Positions 1 through 9,161 of a DNA stretch of 60,017 bases are shown in pieces. The position numbers and the translations under genes were made by a program. How positions within the stretch are numbered: the stretch's first letter is position 1; each line of letters opens with the position of its first letter. The DNA comes from an uncultured cyanobacterium. Its GTDB lineage: Bacteria; Cyanobacteriota; Cyanobacteriia; Cyanobacteriales; Nostocaceae. The notes below the pieces were generated by a model that was not told the origin of the DNA, ran no database searches, and was given only the letters and a program-made list of their open reading frames with translations. Location of the stretch: the NCBI GenBank assembly GCA_903848645.1, contig CAINGU010000024.1, forward strand, positions 1-60,017, read 5' to 3'.

Positions 1-58
1 CCCTGCTCCCTGCTCCCCTGCCTTATCCCAACGACAATTTTTAACGCTCACCTACTTA
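1..58. repeat. 58-bp dispersed repeat, copy 1
   Basis: This segment is identical over 58 bases to 45179-45236 in the same orientation. It opens with CCCTGCT heptamer units and runs to the sequence CTCACCTACTTA. Both copies lie at the 3' end of a minus-strand gene. Here the repeat includes the cobU stop codon, so it supplies the last codons of that gene. Confidence 0.85.
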
Positions 59-600
59 GGTGCTGGTAACGGTACACCTAATAAACTCAGATTCAAAGCA
101 TGACCACCTGTGACTAAATAAACAGGTTCACAAATAGTCCCTAATTGTCGAACTAATGCACCCAGGCGATCGCGGAATTTGCGCCCCATAGGATAAGCTG
201 GAACTACACCCCAACCTGTTTCTTCCGCCACAAATACCACATCAGCAGCCACTAACGGCAAGATTTCCAGGAATTCCCTCACAGTATTTTCCCAATCTAA
301 ATCTTCATCTTCGAGAAAATTAGCCACCCAAGTTCCCAAAGAATCAACCAACAGGCAAGTATTGGGCTGGGACTGAGCTAAAGCCGCAGTCAGTTCCACA
401 GGTACAGATAGAGTTATCCAATCTTGAGGACGACGTTGTTGATGTTTTTGAATGCGTTCTTGCCATTCTGGATCATGGGGATTTTGTGTAGCTGTAGCAA
501 TGTAAACTACAGTTTTTCCTGAATTTATCGCCAAATCTTCCGCCCATTCACTTTTACCAGAACGGGCTGCACCTGTCACCAAAATCACTTTACTCATCAT
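52..600 (-). CDS. cobU: Adenosylcobinamide kinase / adenosylcobinamide-phosphate guanylyltransferase (CobU/CobP)
   Basis: This bifunctional cytoplasmic enzyme phosphorylates adenosylcobinamide and transfers GMP to it in the nucleotide-loop stage of cobalamin synthesis. The 182-residue protein has the N-terminal P-loop GAARSGKS at residues 10-17, then the YIATA segment near residue 33 and the conserved VAEETGWGVVP stretch, all typical of the CobU family at its usual length. The start is a double Met, so translation may begin at either. The last codon and the stop lie in a dispersed repeat also found at 45 kb, so the extreme C-terminus may have been altered by repeat insertion. The gene stands alone, and the upstream gene is on the other strand. 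Confidence 0.93.
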   Translation of the reverse strand: MMSKVILVTGAARSGKSEWAEDLAINSGKTVVYIATATQNPHDPEWQERIQKHQQRRPQDWITLSVPVELTAALAQSQPNTCLLVDSLGTWVANFLEDEDLDWENTVREFLEILPLVAADVVFVAEETGWGVVPAYPMGRKFRDRLGALVRQLGTICEPVYLVTGGHALNLSLLGVPLPAPK

Positions 601-690
601 TTCATCATATAATATTTAAGCAGGAAGAATACACGAGTTACAGCAGATTTCGCTCTAATAAGGTACAAACTTGAATTATGAAACTCCTGT

Positions 691-711
691 AGTGCGGGCA
701 TCTTGCCCGCT
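691..711. repeat. Palindromic repeat (GCGGGCA-TCT-TGCCCGC)
   Basis: A perfect 7-bp inverted repeat with a 3-base loop. The same GTGCGGGCATCTTGCCCGCT motif recurs at 56141-56160, and a related form lies at 14014-14038. It is an interspersed palindrome of the kind common in Nostocales. A 61-codon reading frame that crosses it has no other support. Confidence 0.75.
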
Positions 712-852
712 ATATATGTACCTCATAACACCGGAAAGTGCTGTAAATAAACTATCCCCACAGGGAAGCAAGCTACATTTGCCAGTAGAAAAAATTCATT
801 CTGCACTCCTGAATTCTTTCTTGATAAAGACCATAAATTTTAGGATATTTTT

Positions 853-1647
853 ATGAAACCAGGGTTAAAACGGATAGAGGCAACGCTACATGATTTAAAA
901 ACTCGTCATGATGATGTCACCACAGAAATAGGTGAGCAAACAAAACGTTCTTTCTCCTTTCGGATTAGTATCCGTCCCCAGGAATCTACAGAAAATTCCC
1001 AACCTCTAGGAACAACCCATAATACCAACTTGGATACAGATCCAGTAATTCCTAGAACTCCAGAGGAAAATTTATTTCCTCACCATGATTCAGTACAAGC
1101 CTTTCCTGCCCAAGAAAGTGGAGAAAAAACACCAACTCTCCCTAAATTCAAAACTCCATCCTTCAGCAATCATCGTCACGGAGCTAACCCAGCCCTGTCC
1201 ATGAATATGCTCCAAGAAATTCAAGAAAAAGTTGCTAGTTGGCAAATAGAACTCCAAGAAATTGTACAACATATTCAAGATATTTATTTAGAAGGGCCAA
1301 TTATTAATGGCTGGTTAGAATCTAATCCCCAAGCACCAGAAACAGGAGGAACAGCCACACTGCGACACGCTGAAGTAGATCGGCTGATGGATTATGTAGA
1401 AGAAATTTGTGCTAATGATGAAAAAGACACGGACAAACCACTACGTACTGACTATCGCTTGTGTGGAGTAGATACAGCCGGTCAGGTTTGGTCACGCCCC
1501 TGTCCAGTAGAACAAGTTCCTAGTGTTAGTATAGCGATCGCTCGTCACCAAAGATTACGGCAACTCCTAGTCCGCAAACAAGACCTAGAAAATCGGTTAA
1601 GTCAATTAGCAGAAACTTTAGTCATGTTACATAGTCATATTCAATAA
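853..1647 (+). CDS. Conserved cyanobacterial protein of unknown function, 264 aa
   Basis: I do not recognise a named family. No signal peptide or membrane segment is visible. Residues about 35-90 are polar and proline-rich and look disordered. Residues about 115-150 form a likely amphipathic helix with many Gln and Glu. Residues about 195-220 hold the ordered-looking sequence DYRLCGVDTAGQVWSRPCP, and the C-terminal 40 residues (RHQRLRQLLVRKQDLENRL and following) look like a coiled coil. An AGGA element precedes the ATG. It lies 70 bp ahead of the polysaccharide glycosyltransferase operon on the same strand and could be co-transcribed with it. Codon use resembles its neighbours, which supports a real gene. 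Confidence 0.7.
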   Translation: MKPGLKRIEATLHDLKTRHDDVTTEIGEQTKRSFSFRISIRPQESTENSQPLGTTHNTNLDTDPVIPRTPEENLFPHHDSVQAFPAQESGEKTPTLPKFKTPSFSNHRHGANPALSMNMLQEIQEKVASWQIELQEIVQHIQDIYLEGPIINGWLESNPQAPETGGTATLRHAEVDRLMDYVEEICANDEKDTDKPLRTDYRLCGVDTAGQVWSRPCPVEQVPSVSIAIARHQRLRQLLVRKQDLENRLSQLAETLVMLHSHIQ

Positions 1648-1717
1648 ACTTAAAAAAAATACCCCAGATTCAGATATTTTCTAGTAGAATTACCAGTAAC
1701 CAAATTCAATCAATTCC

Positions 1718-2650
1718 ATGTCAGATATCCAAATCTCTGCCATCATCTGTACTCACAACCGAGATACCTATTTAGGGGCGGCGATTGATAGCCTATTAGC
1801 ACAGGACTTTACTGGTAACTTTGAAGTTTTGGTCGTGGATAATAAATCTAGCGATCGCACGCGTGAAGTAGTAGAACAAAGAGCAACTGATCCCCGTCTC
1901 AAATATATCCTTGAACCCACCCTTGGCTTATCTGTAGCCCGGAACACCGGAGCTAAAGCAGCTAATGCGGAGATTCTGGCTTACTTAGATGATGATGCCG
2001 TAGCCAGTCCTAGCTGGTTAAAATTTTTGTACTCTGCATACTTAGATAATCCCAAATTAGCGATCGCAGGTGGCAAAATTACCTTACTGTGGCCAGCCGG
2101 AATCACACCACCAAAATGGATATCTCAGGAACTAGCAGGTAACTTAGGAGCTTATGATTTAGGAGATCAATTAGTCTACATTGATCAACCCGGACTAACT
2201 CCCAGAGGATTAAATTACTCCATCCGTAGCAGTTTTCTGGCAGAAATCGGTGGTTTTGATACCCAACTAGGAAGAGTAGGCAAAAACCTCCTCTCCAACG
2301 AAGAACTACAAATGACTGAATTTGCCCTTCAGCGTCATTGGCAAGTAGCTTATCTTCCCCAAGCCCTAGTTGCCCACAACGTCGCCCCAGAAAGGATCAA
2401 ACCCTCCTGGTTTTTAAACCGAGGCTGGTGGCAAGGCATTAGTGAATGCTATCGAGAACAACAGGCAGGTAAAGCAGGTATTTCCCAACTACCACAAGGT
2501 GGTGAAAGACTTTTACGTGGATTGTATAAGGCAATAAAGTATATATTAGACCCAGCAGAGTGCTTTAGCAACATAGTTTATGCCTATTGTCAAATTGGTT
2601 ATTTAAGTGCTGCTATTCCAGGACTACTATCTAAATCTGATCAGAAATAA
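1718..2650 (+). CDS. Family 2 glycosyltransferase (GT-A fold), 310 aa
   Basis: A cytoplasmic or membrane-associated sugar transferase using a nucleotide sugar, probably for an exported polysaccharide. The N-terminus ISAIICTHNRD is the classic GT2 nucleotide-binding strand. VVDNKSSDRT follows, and YLDDDA around residues 90-94 is the metal-binding DxD region. There is no strong transmembrane segment. It is followed after 16 bp by another GT2 and then, 14 bp further, by a WcaF-like acetyltransferase, so the three form an operon. Similar trios in filamentous cyanobacteria belong to hormogonium or exopolysaccharide (hps) loci. That link is an inference from context and I leave the symbol blank. 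Confidence 0.88.
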   Translation: MSDIQISAIICTHNRDTYLGAAIDSLLAQDFTGNFEVLVVDNKSSDRTREVVEQRATDPRLKYILEPTLGLSVARNTGAKAANAEILAYLDDDAVASPSWLKFLYSAYLDNPKLAIAGGKITLLWPAGITPPKWISQELAGNLGAYDLGDQLVYIDQPGLTPRGLNYSIRSSFLAEIGGFDTQLGRVGKNLLSNEELQMTEFALQRHWQVAYLPQALVAHNVAPERIKPSWFLNRGWWQGISECYREQQAGKAGISQLPQGGERLLRGLYKAIKYILDPAECFSNIVYAYCQIGYLSAAIPGLLSKSDQK

Positions 2651-2666
2651 ACATTAACAATTTATT

Positions 2667-3602
2667 ATGTCATCTAAATTACCAGTTTCCGTACTCATTC
2701 CCGCTAAAAACGAAGAACTCAACCTACCGGCTTGCCTCACAAGTCTAGCAAGAGCCGATGAGATATTCGTAGTAGATTCCAAAAGTATTGATAAAAGTGG
2801 CGAAATTTCCGAAAAATACGGAGCAAAAGTAGTCCAATTTGACTTTAATGGCCGTTGGCCGAAAAAGAAAAACTGGTCACTAGAAAACCTCCCTTTCCGT
2901 AACGAATGGGTATTAATTGTTGATTGTGACGAACGGATTACACCAGAACTGTGGGAAGACATTGCCCAAGCCATTCAAAGTGATGAATATGATGGTTATT
3001 ACCTCAACCGTCGGGTATTTTTCTTAGGTAAATGGATTCGTTACGGAGGTAAATATCCTGATTGGAATTTGCGATTATTTAAACACCAAAAAGGCCGCTA
3101 CGAAAACCTCAACACAGAAGATATTGCCAATACTGGAGACAATGAAGTTCATGAACACGTCATCTTACCAGGGAAAGTTGGCTATCTCAAAAATGATATG
3201 CTTCATGAAGACTTCCGCGACCTCTATCATTGGTTAGAAAGACATAATCGTTACTCTAATTGGGAAGCCCGTGTGTATTATAACTTACTCACTAATAAAG
3301 ACGAGAAAGGAACTATTGGTGGTAACTTTTTTGGTGACGCAGTACAACGCAAACGCTTCCTAAAAACAATTTGGGTACATCTGCCATTTAAACCACTATT
3401 AAGGTTCATCTTATTCTACATCATTCAGCGTGGTTTCTTAGATGGTAAAGCTGGATATATTTATGGAAGACTGCTGAGTCAATATGAATATCAAATTGGT
3501 GTTAAACTTTATGAATTACGCAGTTGTGGTGGTAAATTAAATACTGCTAAACCTACAGATTCTGCATCTCCCCAACAGGAAATTCAACAGTCAATTAGTT
3601 AA
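2667..3602 (+). CDS. Family 2 glycosyltransferase, WaaE/KdtX-like, 311 aa
   Basis: The N-terminus VSVLIPAKNEELNLPACL and the VVDSKSIDKS segment mark a GT2 enzyme of the lipopolysaccharide-core type (WaaE-like beta-glucosyltransferases). The putative catalytic DxD is VDCDERI near residue 90. The segment RWPKKKNW near residue 70 is typical of this subgroup. A hydrophobic stretch near residue 250 (LRFILFYIIQRGF) may sit at the membrane. It is the middle gene of a three-gene operon for polysaccharide assembly. The acceptor sugar cannot be read from the sequence. Confidence 0.87.
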   Translation: MSSKLPVSVLIPAKNEELNLPACLTSLARADEIFVVDSKSIDKSGEISEKYGAKVVQFDFNGRWPKKKNWSLENLPFRNEWVLIVDCDERITPELWEDIAQAIQSDEYDGYYLNRRVFFLGKWIRYGGKYPDWNLRLFKHQKGRYENLNTEDIANTGDNEVHEHVILPGKVGYLKNDMLHEDFRDLYHWLERHNRYSNWEARVYYNLLTNKDEKGTIGGNFFGDAVQRKRFLKTIWVHLPFKPLLRFILFYIIQRGFLDGKAGYIYGRLLSQYEYQIGVKLYELRSCGGKLNTAKPTDSASPQQEIQQSIS

Positions 3603-3616
3603 ATTTTCAAAATTCC

Positions 3617-4207
3617 ATGTCCCCAACCCAACCACCAATCACCGATAACGCTCCTTTTCTCGATTTACGCAAGTATGATCAATCTTGGTTTGATCGAGGT
3701 CGCCCCAGTTGGTATATTTTATTTTGGTGGTTAGTTCAGGCCATTGTCTTTCCTCTCACTCCCCAACCCTTATATATTCTTCGTTCTAGCTTGCTACGTC
3801 TATTCGGCGCTCGGATAGGTAAAGGTGTATTAATTCGTCCCACAGCCCGCTTTACCTATCCTTGGAGAGTCTGCATTGGTGATTACAGTTGGGTGGGTGA
3901 TGATGTAGTTTTCTACAGTCTTGAGCAAATCAACATTGGCGAACATTGCGTCATTTCTCAGAAAACTTACCTATGTACAGGTAGCCATGATATCCAAGAT
4001 CCAGCATTTGGCTTAAAAACTGCAAGTATCACCATTGGTAATGGAGCATGGGTAGCCGCAGATTGTTTTATTACCCCCGGTGTAAATATTGGCTCAAATG
4101 CGGTAATTGGTACTCGTAGTAGTGTTTTTGGTAATATGCCAGCAGGACAAGTTTGTTGGGGAAATCCCTGCCGTCCCCAGTATGCTCGGCTAAAATTAGA
4201 TAGGTAA
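3617..4207 (+). CDS. WcaF-like left-handed beta-helix acetyltransferase, 196 aa
   Basis: Probably an O-acetyltransferase that decorates a polysaccharide from acetyl-CoA. An N-terminal hydrophobic segment (LFWWLVQAIVFPL, about residues 35-50) precedes hexapeptide repeats from about residue 65 to 185: ARIGKGVLIRP, VCIGDYSWVGDDVV, INIGEHCVIS, ITIGNGAWVA and VNIGSNAVIG. The likely catalytic His is in TGSHDI. This arrangement matches the colanic-acid WcaF family in length and order. It closes the glycosyltransferase operon and is followed by a strong terminator near 4455. Confidence 0.88.
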   Translation: MSPTQPPITDNAPFLDLRKYDQSWFDRGRPSWYILFWWLVQAIVFPLTPQPLYILRSSLLRLFGARIGKGVLIRPTARFTYPWRVCIGDYSWVGDDVVFYSLEQINIGEHCVISQKTYLCTGSHDIQDPAFGLKTASITIGNGAWVAADCFITPGVNIGSNAVIGTRSSVFGNMPAGQVCWGNPCRPQYARLKLDR

Positions 4208-4288
4208 TAGGTAATAGAAAGATAGTAGCCATTTAGAAAAAACTATGTTACTATCAAACTACATTGTGAAACTTAGCAAATAAAAACT

Positions 4289-4561
4289 ATGCGACTTAAA
4301 CGCTGGGAGTCTCCACGTCGGGAAGGTAGAAACGATAAAGGCCGAGGTGGTGCTGCGAGAAAACGACAACTGAAAAAACAAAGACAGATGCTCAGACAGA
4401 AACTCAAAGAAAATCAAAAGCCAAATGATCATCACAATAATAACCAGAATAACCAGGGGGAAAGTTCAACTTTCCCCTATTTTTTTGGACTTTTTTCCCC
4501 AAAAACCCCCTTTAACCCTTTCCTAAAAATTTCTTTTTCAAAACACTTGACATTAATCTAG
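4289..4561 (+). CDS. Small basic ORF of uncertain reality, 90 aa
   Basis: The first 45 residues are very basic (Arg/Lys-rich, including GRGGAARKRQLKKQRQ), then comes an Asn/His-rich linker and a hydrophobic tail. The tail coincides with a strong terminator hairpin at 4455-4486, so the reading frame runs through a transcription stop. That argues that at least the C-terminal half is not an evolved protein. I know no family for it. It may be a short basic protein whose stop was lost, or a chance frame. Confidence 0.3.
   Translation: MRLKRWESPRREGRNDKGRGGAARKRQLKKQRQMLRQKLKENQKPNDHHNNNQNNQGESSTFPYFFGLFSPKTPFNPFLKISFSKHLTLI
4455..4486 (+). terminator. Rho-independent terminator
   Basis: The arms GGGGAAAGTT and AACTTTCCCC form a long GC-capped hairpin, followed by TAT and six T residues. 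It closes the polysaccharide operon before the tRNA-Gln gene. Confidence 0.75.
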
Positions 4562-4593
4562 TAGGACTGCTATATTATTTAAAGTTAATTCAT

Positions 4594-4665
4594 TGGGGCG
4601 TAGCCAAGTGGTAAGGCAGTGGGTTTTGGTCCCGCCATCCCTAGGTTCGAATCCTAGCGCCCCAG
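4594..4665 (+). tRNA. trnQ: tRNA-Gln (UUG)
   Basis: The 72-nt cloverleaf has acceptor arms TGGGGCG and CGCCCCA with discriminator G. The D arm starts GCCAAGTGGTAAGGC, the anticodon stem is GTGGG/CCCGC and the anticodon loop TTTTGGT gives anticodon TTG. The T arm CTAGG-TTCGAAT-CCTAG is perfect. No CCA is encoded. A short T-tailed hairpin follows. Confidence 0.97.
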
Positions 4666-4674
4666 TTATACAGA

Positions 4675-4701
4675 AGCAAGTTTTAATAGCTTGCTTTTTT
4701 G
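4675..4701 (+). terminator. Terminator of tRNA-Gln
   Basis: The stem AGCAAG/CTTGCT with a 9-base loop is followed directly by a run of T residues, ten bases after the tRNA end. Confidence 0.75.
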
Positions 4702-4773
4702 TGTTTTATATGGCACTAAGTCAGAAAAAGCTGCTCTTCTGGTAAAAAGGAATAAATTACCAAAAGAAGAAAA

Positions 4774-5439
4774 ATGGAAATTAATAAAAACTATCATTGG
4801 CCTTCTACCCTAGAAGAAGCCAAAACCATTCAAGAGAATCTTCGCTATCAAGTAATTACTACAGACAAAATTCCAGAAACTATCAAGTATGTTGCCGGAG
4901 TAGATATGGGATTTCTGGAAGATGGTACAATTAGCCGTGCAGCAGTAGCAGTGCTAAGTTTTCCTGATTTACAAGTTGTAGAAACCAGTCTAGCATATCA
5001 TCCTACTACCTTTCCTTACATTCCTGGTTTTCTCTCTTTTCGGGAAATTCCTCCGGTTCTTGATGCTTTAGAAAAACTGCAAACTATACCAGATATTATT
5101 TTATGTGATGGACAAGGAATAGCACATCCTCGCAGATTTGGGATTGCTTCCCATTTGGGTTTACTCATAGATATACCGACAATTGGTGTAGCTAAATCTT
5201 GGTTAATTGGTGAATATGAAGAATTACCAAAAACGAGAGGTAGCTGGAAACCACTAATAGATAAAGAAGAAACAATCGGTGCAGTTTTACGAACACGCAC
5301 AGGAGTTAAACCTGTTTATGTTTCTAGTGGTCATCGAATTAGTTTACCAACAGCAATTGAATATGTATTACACTGTACACCAAAATATCGTTTACCAGAA
5401 ACTACTCGTATTGCTGATAAATTAGCTTCTGCAAGATAA
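4774..5439 (+). CDS. nfi: Endonuclease V (deoxyinosine 3' endonuclease)
   Basis: The enzyme nicks DNA (or inosine RNA) one base 3' of inosine and starts repair of deaminated adenine. The 221-residue protein carries the family motifs in order: VAGVDMGF with Asp44, the wedge PYIPG with FREIP and Glu91, and ILCDGQGIAHPRRFG with Asp112 plus the basic residues that read the lesion. Asp44, Glu91 and Asp112 fit the metal-binding triad. Length is normal. It is monocistronic between a tRNA terminator and a 230-bp gap. Confidence 0.95.
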   Translation: MEINKNYHWPSTLEEAKTIQENLRYQVITTDKIPETIKYVAGVDMGFLEDGTISRAAVAVLSFPDLQVVETSLAYHPTTFPYIPGFLSFREIPPVLDALEKLQTIPDIILCDGQGIAHPRRFGIASHLGLLIDIPTIGVAKSWLIGEYEELPKTRGSWKPLIDKEETIGAVLRTRTGVKPVYVSSGHRISLPTAIEYVLHCTPKYRLPETTRIADKLASAR

Positions 5440-5669
5440 ATATTTTCACACACAATATTTGCAGAAAATTTATGTTCCTCACACTGATTAGACATATATC
5501 TGTTTGAAGGTATTAGCCAAGAACTACTTCAGGATATTTTCTGTTAAGTATATCTGTGATCATGGGAAGAATATGTATTCATTATTAACAGAAAACATTG
5601 AGTATAAAATATCTCTAAAAGTTTTCTAATCATCTTCTTCCAGATATATTTTTGTAATTTGAGAGGAAT

Positions 5670-7874
5670 ATGATTATGGCTACAAATGGGATAAGGTTTA
5701 AAAAATCGCTTACTACCTCTATATATAACCTAGTTGATATTAGAAGAATTACGCCAATTGTCCTTCATCATCGTTGGTTTATACTAGGGGTTTCCTGTGC
5801 ATTCATGTCAGTGACTAGCCTCATAGCTATCACTACTAAGCCAACTTACCAAAGCTATATGCAGATATTGGTAAGTTATAATTTAGATAAATATTCAAGT
5901 GCTAATCAGATAGAGGAACAGCCTAAAAAAGATGTAAATAAACCGCAGTTATCAACTATTGACTATAATAGTCAGATGAAATTAATGCTAAGTGCTAAGT
6001 TAGTCCAGAACGCTGTAAATTTACTTCATGCTGATTATCCGCAAATGACTGTAGAAGATATTTATAGTGATAGCAAAACTGGTGAAATTTCATCTTTAGA
6101 GCTAACTCAGTTACCAGTAGAGTCAGAAGCTAACCAGAATTTAAGTCAAGTATTTTTAATCTCTTTTACAGACAAAAATCCTCTGAGAACTAAAAGAGTA
6201 TTACAGGCTTTACAAAAAGTATATCAAGATTATAATACTGAGCAAAAAAATCAGCGTCTTAATCAAGGTTTAGTATTTGTTAATGACCGTCTACCGAAAT
6301 TACAACAAGATGTAGTAAAAGCAGAGAAAAAGCTAGAGCAGTTTCGCAAGAAAAATAATTTAATTGATCCAATTGTACAAAGTAAAATCTTACTAAAATC
6401 TTTAGCAGATATTCAACAACAACGGCAAATAACTCACGCTCGACTACAAGATATACAGGCTCAATCCAATAACTTAGAAAAAAGAATAAACCAAAATAAA
6501 ATAGCTGTTAATGAGTCCGCTGATTCCCGACAATATCAAGCCCTAATTATTGAACTTAATCAAACACAAAAGGCATTAATTCAATTTCGTATTCTTTATA
6601 CAGATAACTATCCAATTATTCAACAACTGAAGCAAAAAGAGCAAATTCTCATCAATTTATTACAACAACAGAGAAAGAATGAAGCCATTAGTATTAATAA
6701 TAAATCAGGATTAGCAGTTAAAATAAATCCGAAATTTGAAACTGATTTAATTGAATTAAAAATGACTGCATTGGGACTAATTGCCAATGATAATGATTTA
6801 GCAAAATCCGAAGGAGAAATTCGTGATCAACTCAGGAAATACCCACCTTTAATTACAGAGTACAAAAGTTTAATTTCTGATGTAGAAATTTACCAAAAAA
6901 CACTGGATGAACTACTGCAAATACAACATTCATTAGGAATAAAAATTGCTCAAGAAGGTTTTAATTGGCAAATTTTAAAAGAACCTGCTTTAGGAATACA
7001 TATAGGTAATCGTCGATGGTTGCTAATTATTGGAGGAATATTAATTGGTCCAATATTAGGACTAGTGTTAGCTTTAATTTGGGAGAGATTTAATCATGCA
7101 ATTTTTTACACCCAAGATTTACAGAATTTAACAAATGTTCAGTTACTCGGATCAGTACCAAAATTAGGAAAAAGGCAAAATAATTGGATAATAAAACTCA
7201 AATCTATTGTGAGAAATAATTCAAAAAATGTAGGTATTTCCAAACACGAAATTATCAAAAACTTACCAAATCATGAAACATTAGATATCATTTACCAGAA
7301 TATTCAGATATTAAATAGTTCCCTGCCTTTAAAATCATTAATGTTGACTTCTGCACTAGCAGGAGAAGGAAAAACAACTTTAGCTTTAGGCTTGGGAGCT
7401 AGTGCGGCTCGAATGCACCAACGAGTATTAATAATTGATGCTAATCTGCGTTCTCCCAGTTTGCATAAAACTCTAGGACTGACCAATGATTGGGGTTTAT
7501 CTTTATTACTTGTTGATGATATCAATACATCATTTCATAATTACATTCAGCCTATTCACCCTGCAATTGATATTTTGACTGCTGGACCAATACCAGAGGA
7601 TGCTGTAAATCTGCTTAGTTCTGAGCGAATGCAAGAATTAATAGATTTATTTGAACAAAGTTATGATTTAGTGCTAATAGATGCACCATCTGTTTTAGAT
7701 ACTGTTGATGGTAGAATTGTAGCTTCCTTGTGTAATGGGATTGTTATGGTAGGACGCATTGGTAAAGTTACACCGAATAAGTTAATGCAAGCTACAGAAA
7801 TTTTGAGTAAGTTAAATTTAATTGGCATTGTTGGTAACGAAGTTTATGATACTCCTCAGATATTGACACCATGA
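5670..7874 (+). CDS. Polysaccharide co-polymerase fused to BY-kinase-like ATPase (Wzz/Wzc type), 734 aa
   Basis: An inner-membrane regulator of capsule or exopolysaccharide chain length and export. The N-terminal Wzz part has a membrane helix around residues 35-55 (WFILGVSCAFMSVTSLIAI), long periplasmic coiled coils about 190-330, and a second helix about 447-470 (IIGGILIGPILGLVLALIW). The cytoplasmic ATPase follows: Walker A SALAGEGKTT near residue 562, Walker A' LIIDANLRSPS near 590, Walker B LVLIDAPS near 670. The C-terminal tyrosine cluster of true Wzc kinases is missing; only one Tyr lies in the last 10 residues, so autophosphorylation on a Tyr tail is doubtful. A GAGAGG site precedes the ATG; Met3 is an alternative start. 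Confidence 0.88.
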   Translation: MIMATNGIRFKKSLTTSIYNLVDIRRITPIVLHHRWFILGVSCAFMSVTSLIAITTKPTYQSYMQILVSYNLDKYSSANQIEEQPKKDVNKPQLSTIDYNSQMKLMLSAKLVQNAVNLLHADYPQMTVEDIYSDSKTGEISSLELTQLPVESEANQNLSQVFLISFTDKNPLRTKRVLQALQKVYQDYNTEQKNQRLNQGLVFVNDRLPKLQQDVVKAEKKLEQFRKKNNLIDPIVQSKILLKSLADIQQQRQITHARLQDIQAQSNNLEKRINQNKIAVNESADSRQYQALIIELNQTQKALIQFRILYTDNYPIIQQLKQKEQILINLLQQQRKNEAISINNKSGLAVKINPKFETDLIELKMTALGLIANDNDLAKSEGEIRDQLRKYPPLITEYKSLISDVEIYQKTLDELLQIQHSLGIKIAQEGFNWQILKEPALGIHIGNRRWLLIIGGILIGPILGLVLALIWERFNHAIFYTQDLQNLTNVQLLGSVPKLGKRQNNWIIKLKSIVRNNSKNVGISKHEIIKNLPNHETLDIIYQNIQILNSSLPLKSLMLTSALAGEGKTTLALGLGASAARMHQRVLIIDANLRSPSLHKTLGLTNDWGLSLLLVDDINTSFHNYIQPIHPAIDILTAGPIPEDAVNLLSSERMQELIDLFEQSYDLVLIDAPSVLDTVDGRIVASLCNGIVMVGRIGKVTPNKLMQATEILSKLNLIGIVGNEVYDTPQILTP

Positions 7875-7895
7875 ATAGGAGGAGTCAGCAGTCAG

Positions 7896-7951
7896 GAAGA
7901 AAGAAGAAAGAAGAAAGAAGAAAGAAGTTACCCAGTCCCCAGTCCCCAATC
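7896..7951. repeat. STRR array: GAAGAAA heptamers, then CCCAGTC heptamers
   Basis: Four and a half perfect GAAGAAA units (7896-7927) are followed by TTA and three CCCAGTC/CCCAATC units. The array is preceded by GGAGTCAG. The same flanks enclose an 11-bp-period array at 23000-23105, so both belong to one element family. Confidence 0.85.
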
Positions 7952-8009
7952 TCCCGTTTTAGAGAAATACCGGACTAGAATAGTAGACGCTTGTGATCAA
8001 ACAATTAGC

Positions 8010-9155
8010 ATGAAATTCCAACTGTTATTAGGCAATTTGTTTTCTGATATTAAAGGTAGACATTGGTGGATAGGTATCCTGATCTGGTTTGCGTTACTTG
8101 CTCCTGCACAAGCATCTGTAATTCTGCGTGTGGCAATTGAAAGAGAAGTCAAACAGGTAAAAGTCGGTGCTTCCACAACTGCTATTGTCAAAGATAGTAG
8201 TGGTAAAACTCTCGGAGAATTACCAGGAATGAGTGCCTTTGCGGCTCAAGCAGTTCCTGGAGGTGTGGCTTTAGATAGATGGCAATCGGGGTTATTTTGG
8301 ATTGAACCCACCAATAAGGGCTTTGTTTATATAGGCGATCGCTGGTTTCGTGGTAGAACCTTAGTAGTACCCACAGGCAACGGTTTGACTGCCGTTAACT
8401 GGGTAGATTTAGAAGAATATCTCTATAGCGTCATTGGTGGAGAAATGGATTCTAGCTGGCCGCAAGAAGCCCTCAAAGCCCAAGCAATTGCAGCCCGTAC
8501 CTATGCTCTCTATGAACGCGAAAGACAACGGACAAATCCCGTTTATGATTTAGGGGATAGTCCAGATCACTGGCAAATTTATAAAGGTGTAAGCAGTGAA
8601 TCTCCGAAAACCTATGCCCCAGTAGACACCACCGCAGGTAAAGTCTTAACCTACAATAATCAAATCATTCTTTCCGTCTTTCACGATTGTTCTGGTGGAC
8701 ACACCGAAAACGTTGAAGATGTCTGGGGTAGCAAAGAACCATACCTCCGTGCTGTTCCCGACTTTGACCAAAATGTCAAAGAATGTAACTGGACAAAAAC
8801 CTTCACTCCTGGAGAAATTAGTGCCAGAATTTCCGGTGTCGGTAATGTCAAAGATATGATTATCGAAACTCTTTCACCTTTTAAAAGTGTCAAATCCTTA
8901 AAAATTATTGGTGATAAAGGAACTAAAATTCTCCAAGGTGAAGAAGTTAGAACAGCACTCAGAATTAAAAGTACCCGTTTTATTGTTAATAAAGACGCAA
9001 ATGGCGGTTTTGTCCTCCAAGGATTAGGTTTTGGTCATGGTTTAGGAATGAGCCAATGGGGAGCTTATGAACTAGCAAAACGTGGCGCAAACCACCTGCA
9101 AATTTTAGGATATTACTACAAAGGTGTAGCCCTGACACCAATTCAAGCAAAATAG
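8010..9155 (+). CDS. SpoIID/LytB-domain protein, secreted, 381 aa
   Basis: SpoIID-type proteins are lytic transglycosylases or amidase enhancers that act on peptidoglycan in the periplasm. A signal peptide is visible: basic start, hydrophobic WWIGILIWFALLAPAQA at residues about 19-36, cleavage after AQA. The domain shows EEYLYSVIGGEM, SWPQEALKAQAIAARTYAL and, near the end, GHGLGMSQWGA, which are the family hallmarks. In filamentous cyanobacteria such proteins may work in septal wall remodelling; that is inference. It is monocistronic and ends at a palindromic repeat. Confidence 0.9.
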   Translation: MKFQLLLGNLFSDIKGRHWWIGILIWFALLAPAQASVILRVAIEREVKQVKVGASTTAIVKDSSGKTLGELPGMSAFAAQAVPGGVALDRWQSGLFWIEPTNKGFVYIGDRWFRGRTLVVPTGNGLTAVNWVDLEEYLYSVIGGEMDSSWPQEALKAQAIAARTYALYERERQRTNPVYDLGDSPDHWQIYKGVSSESPKTYAPVDTTAGKVLTYNNQIILSVFHDCSGGHTENVEDVWGSKEPYLRAVPDFDQNVKECNWTKTFTPGEISARISGVGNVKDMIIETLSPFKSVKSLKIIGDKGTKILQGEEVRTALRIKSTRFIVNKDANGGFVLQGLGFGHGLGMSQWGAYELAKRGANHLQILGYYYKGVALTPIQAK

Positions 9156-9161
9156 AAGTAG

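Noticed and set aside
671-856. 61-codon plus-strand ORF
   Set aside because: It crosses a palindromic interspersed repeat and has no protein-like features; the next gene starts at its end.
7896-7951. CRISPR-like array
   Set aside because: Units are 7 bp and contiguous with no spacers. No CRISPR array was seen anywhere in the window.
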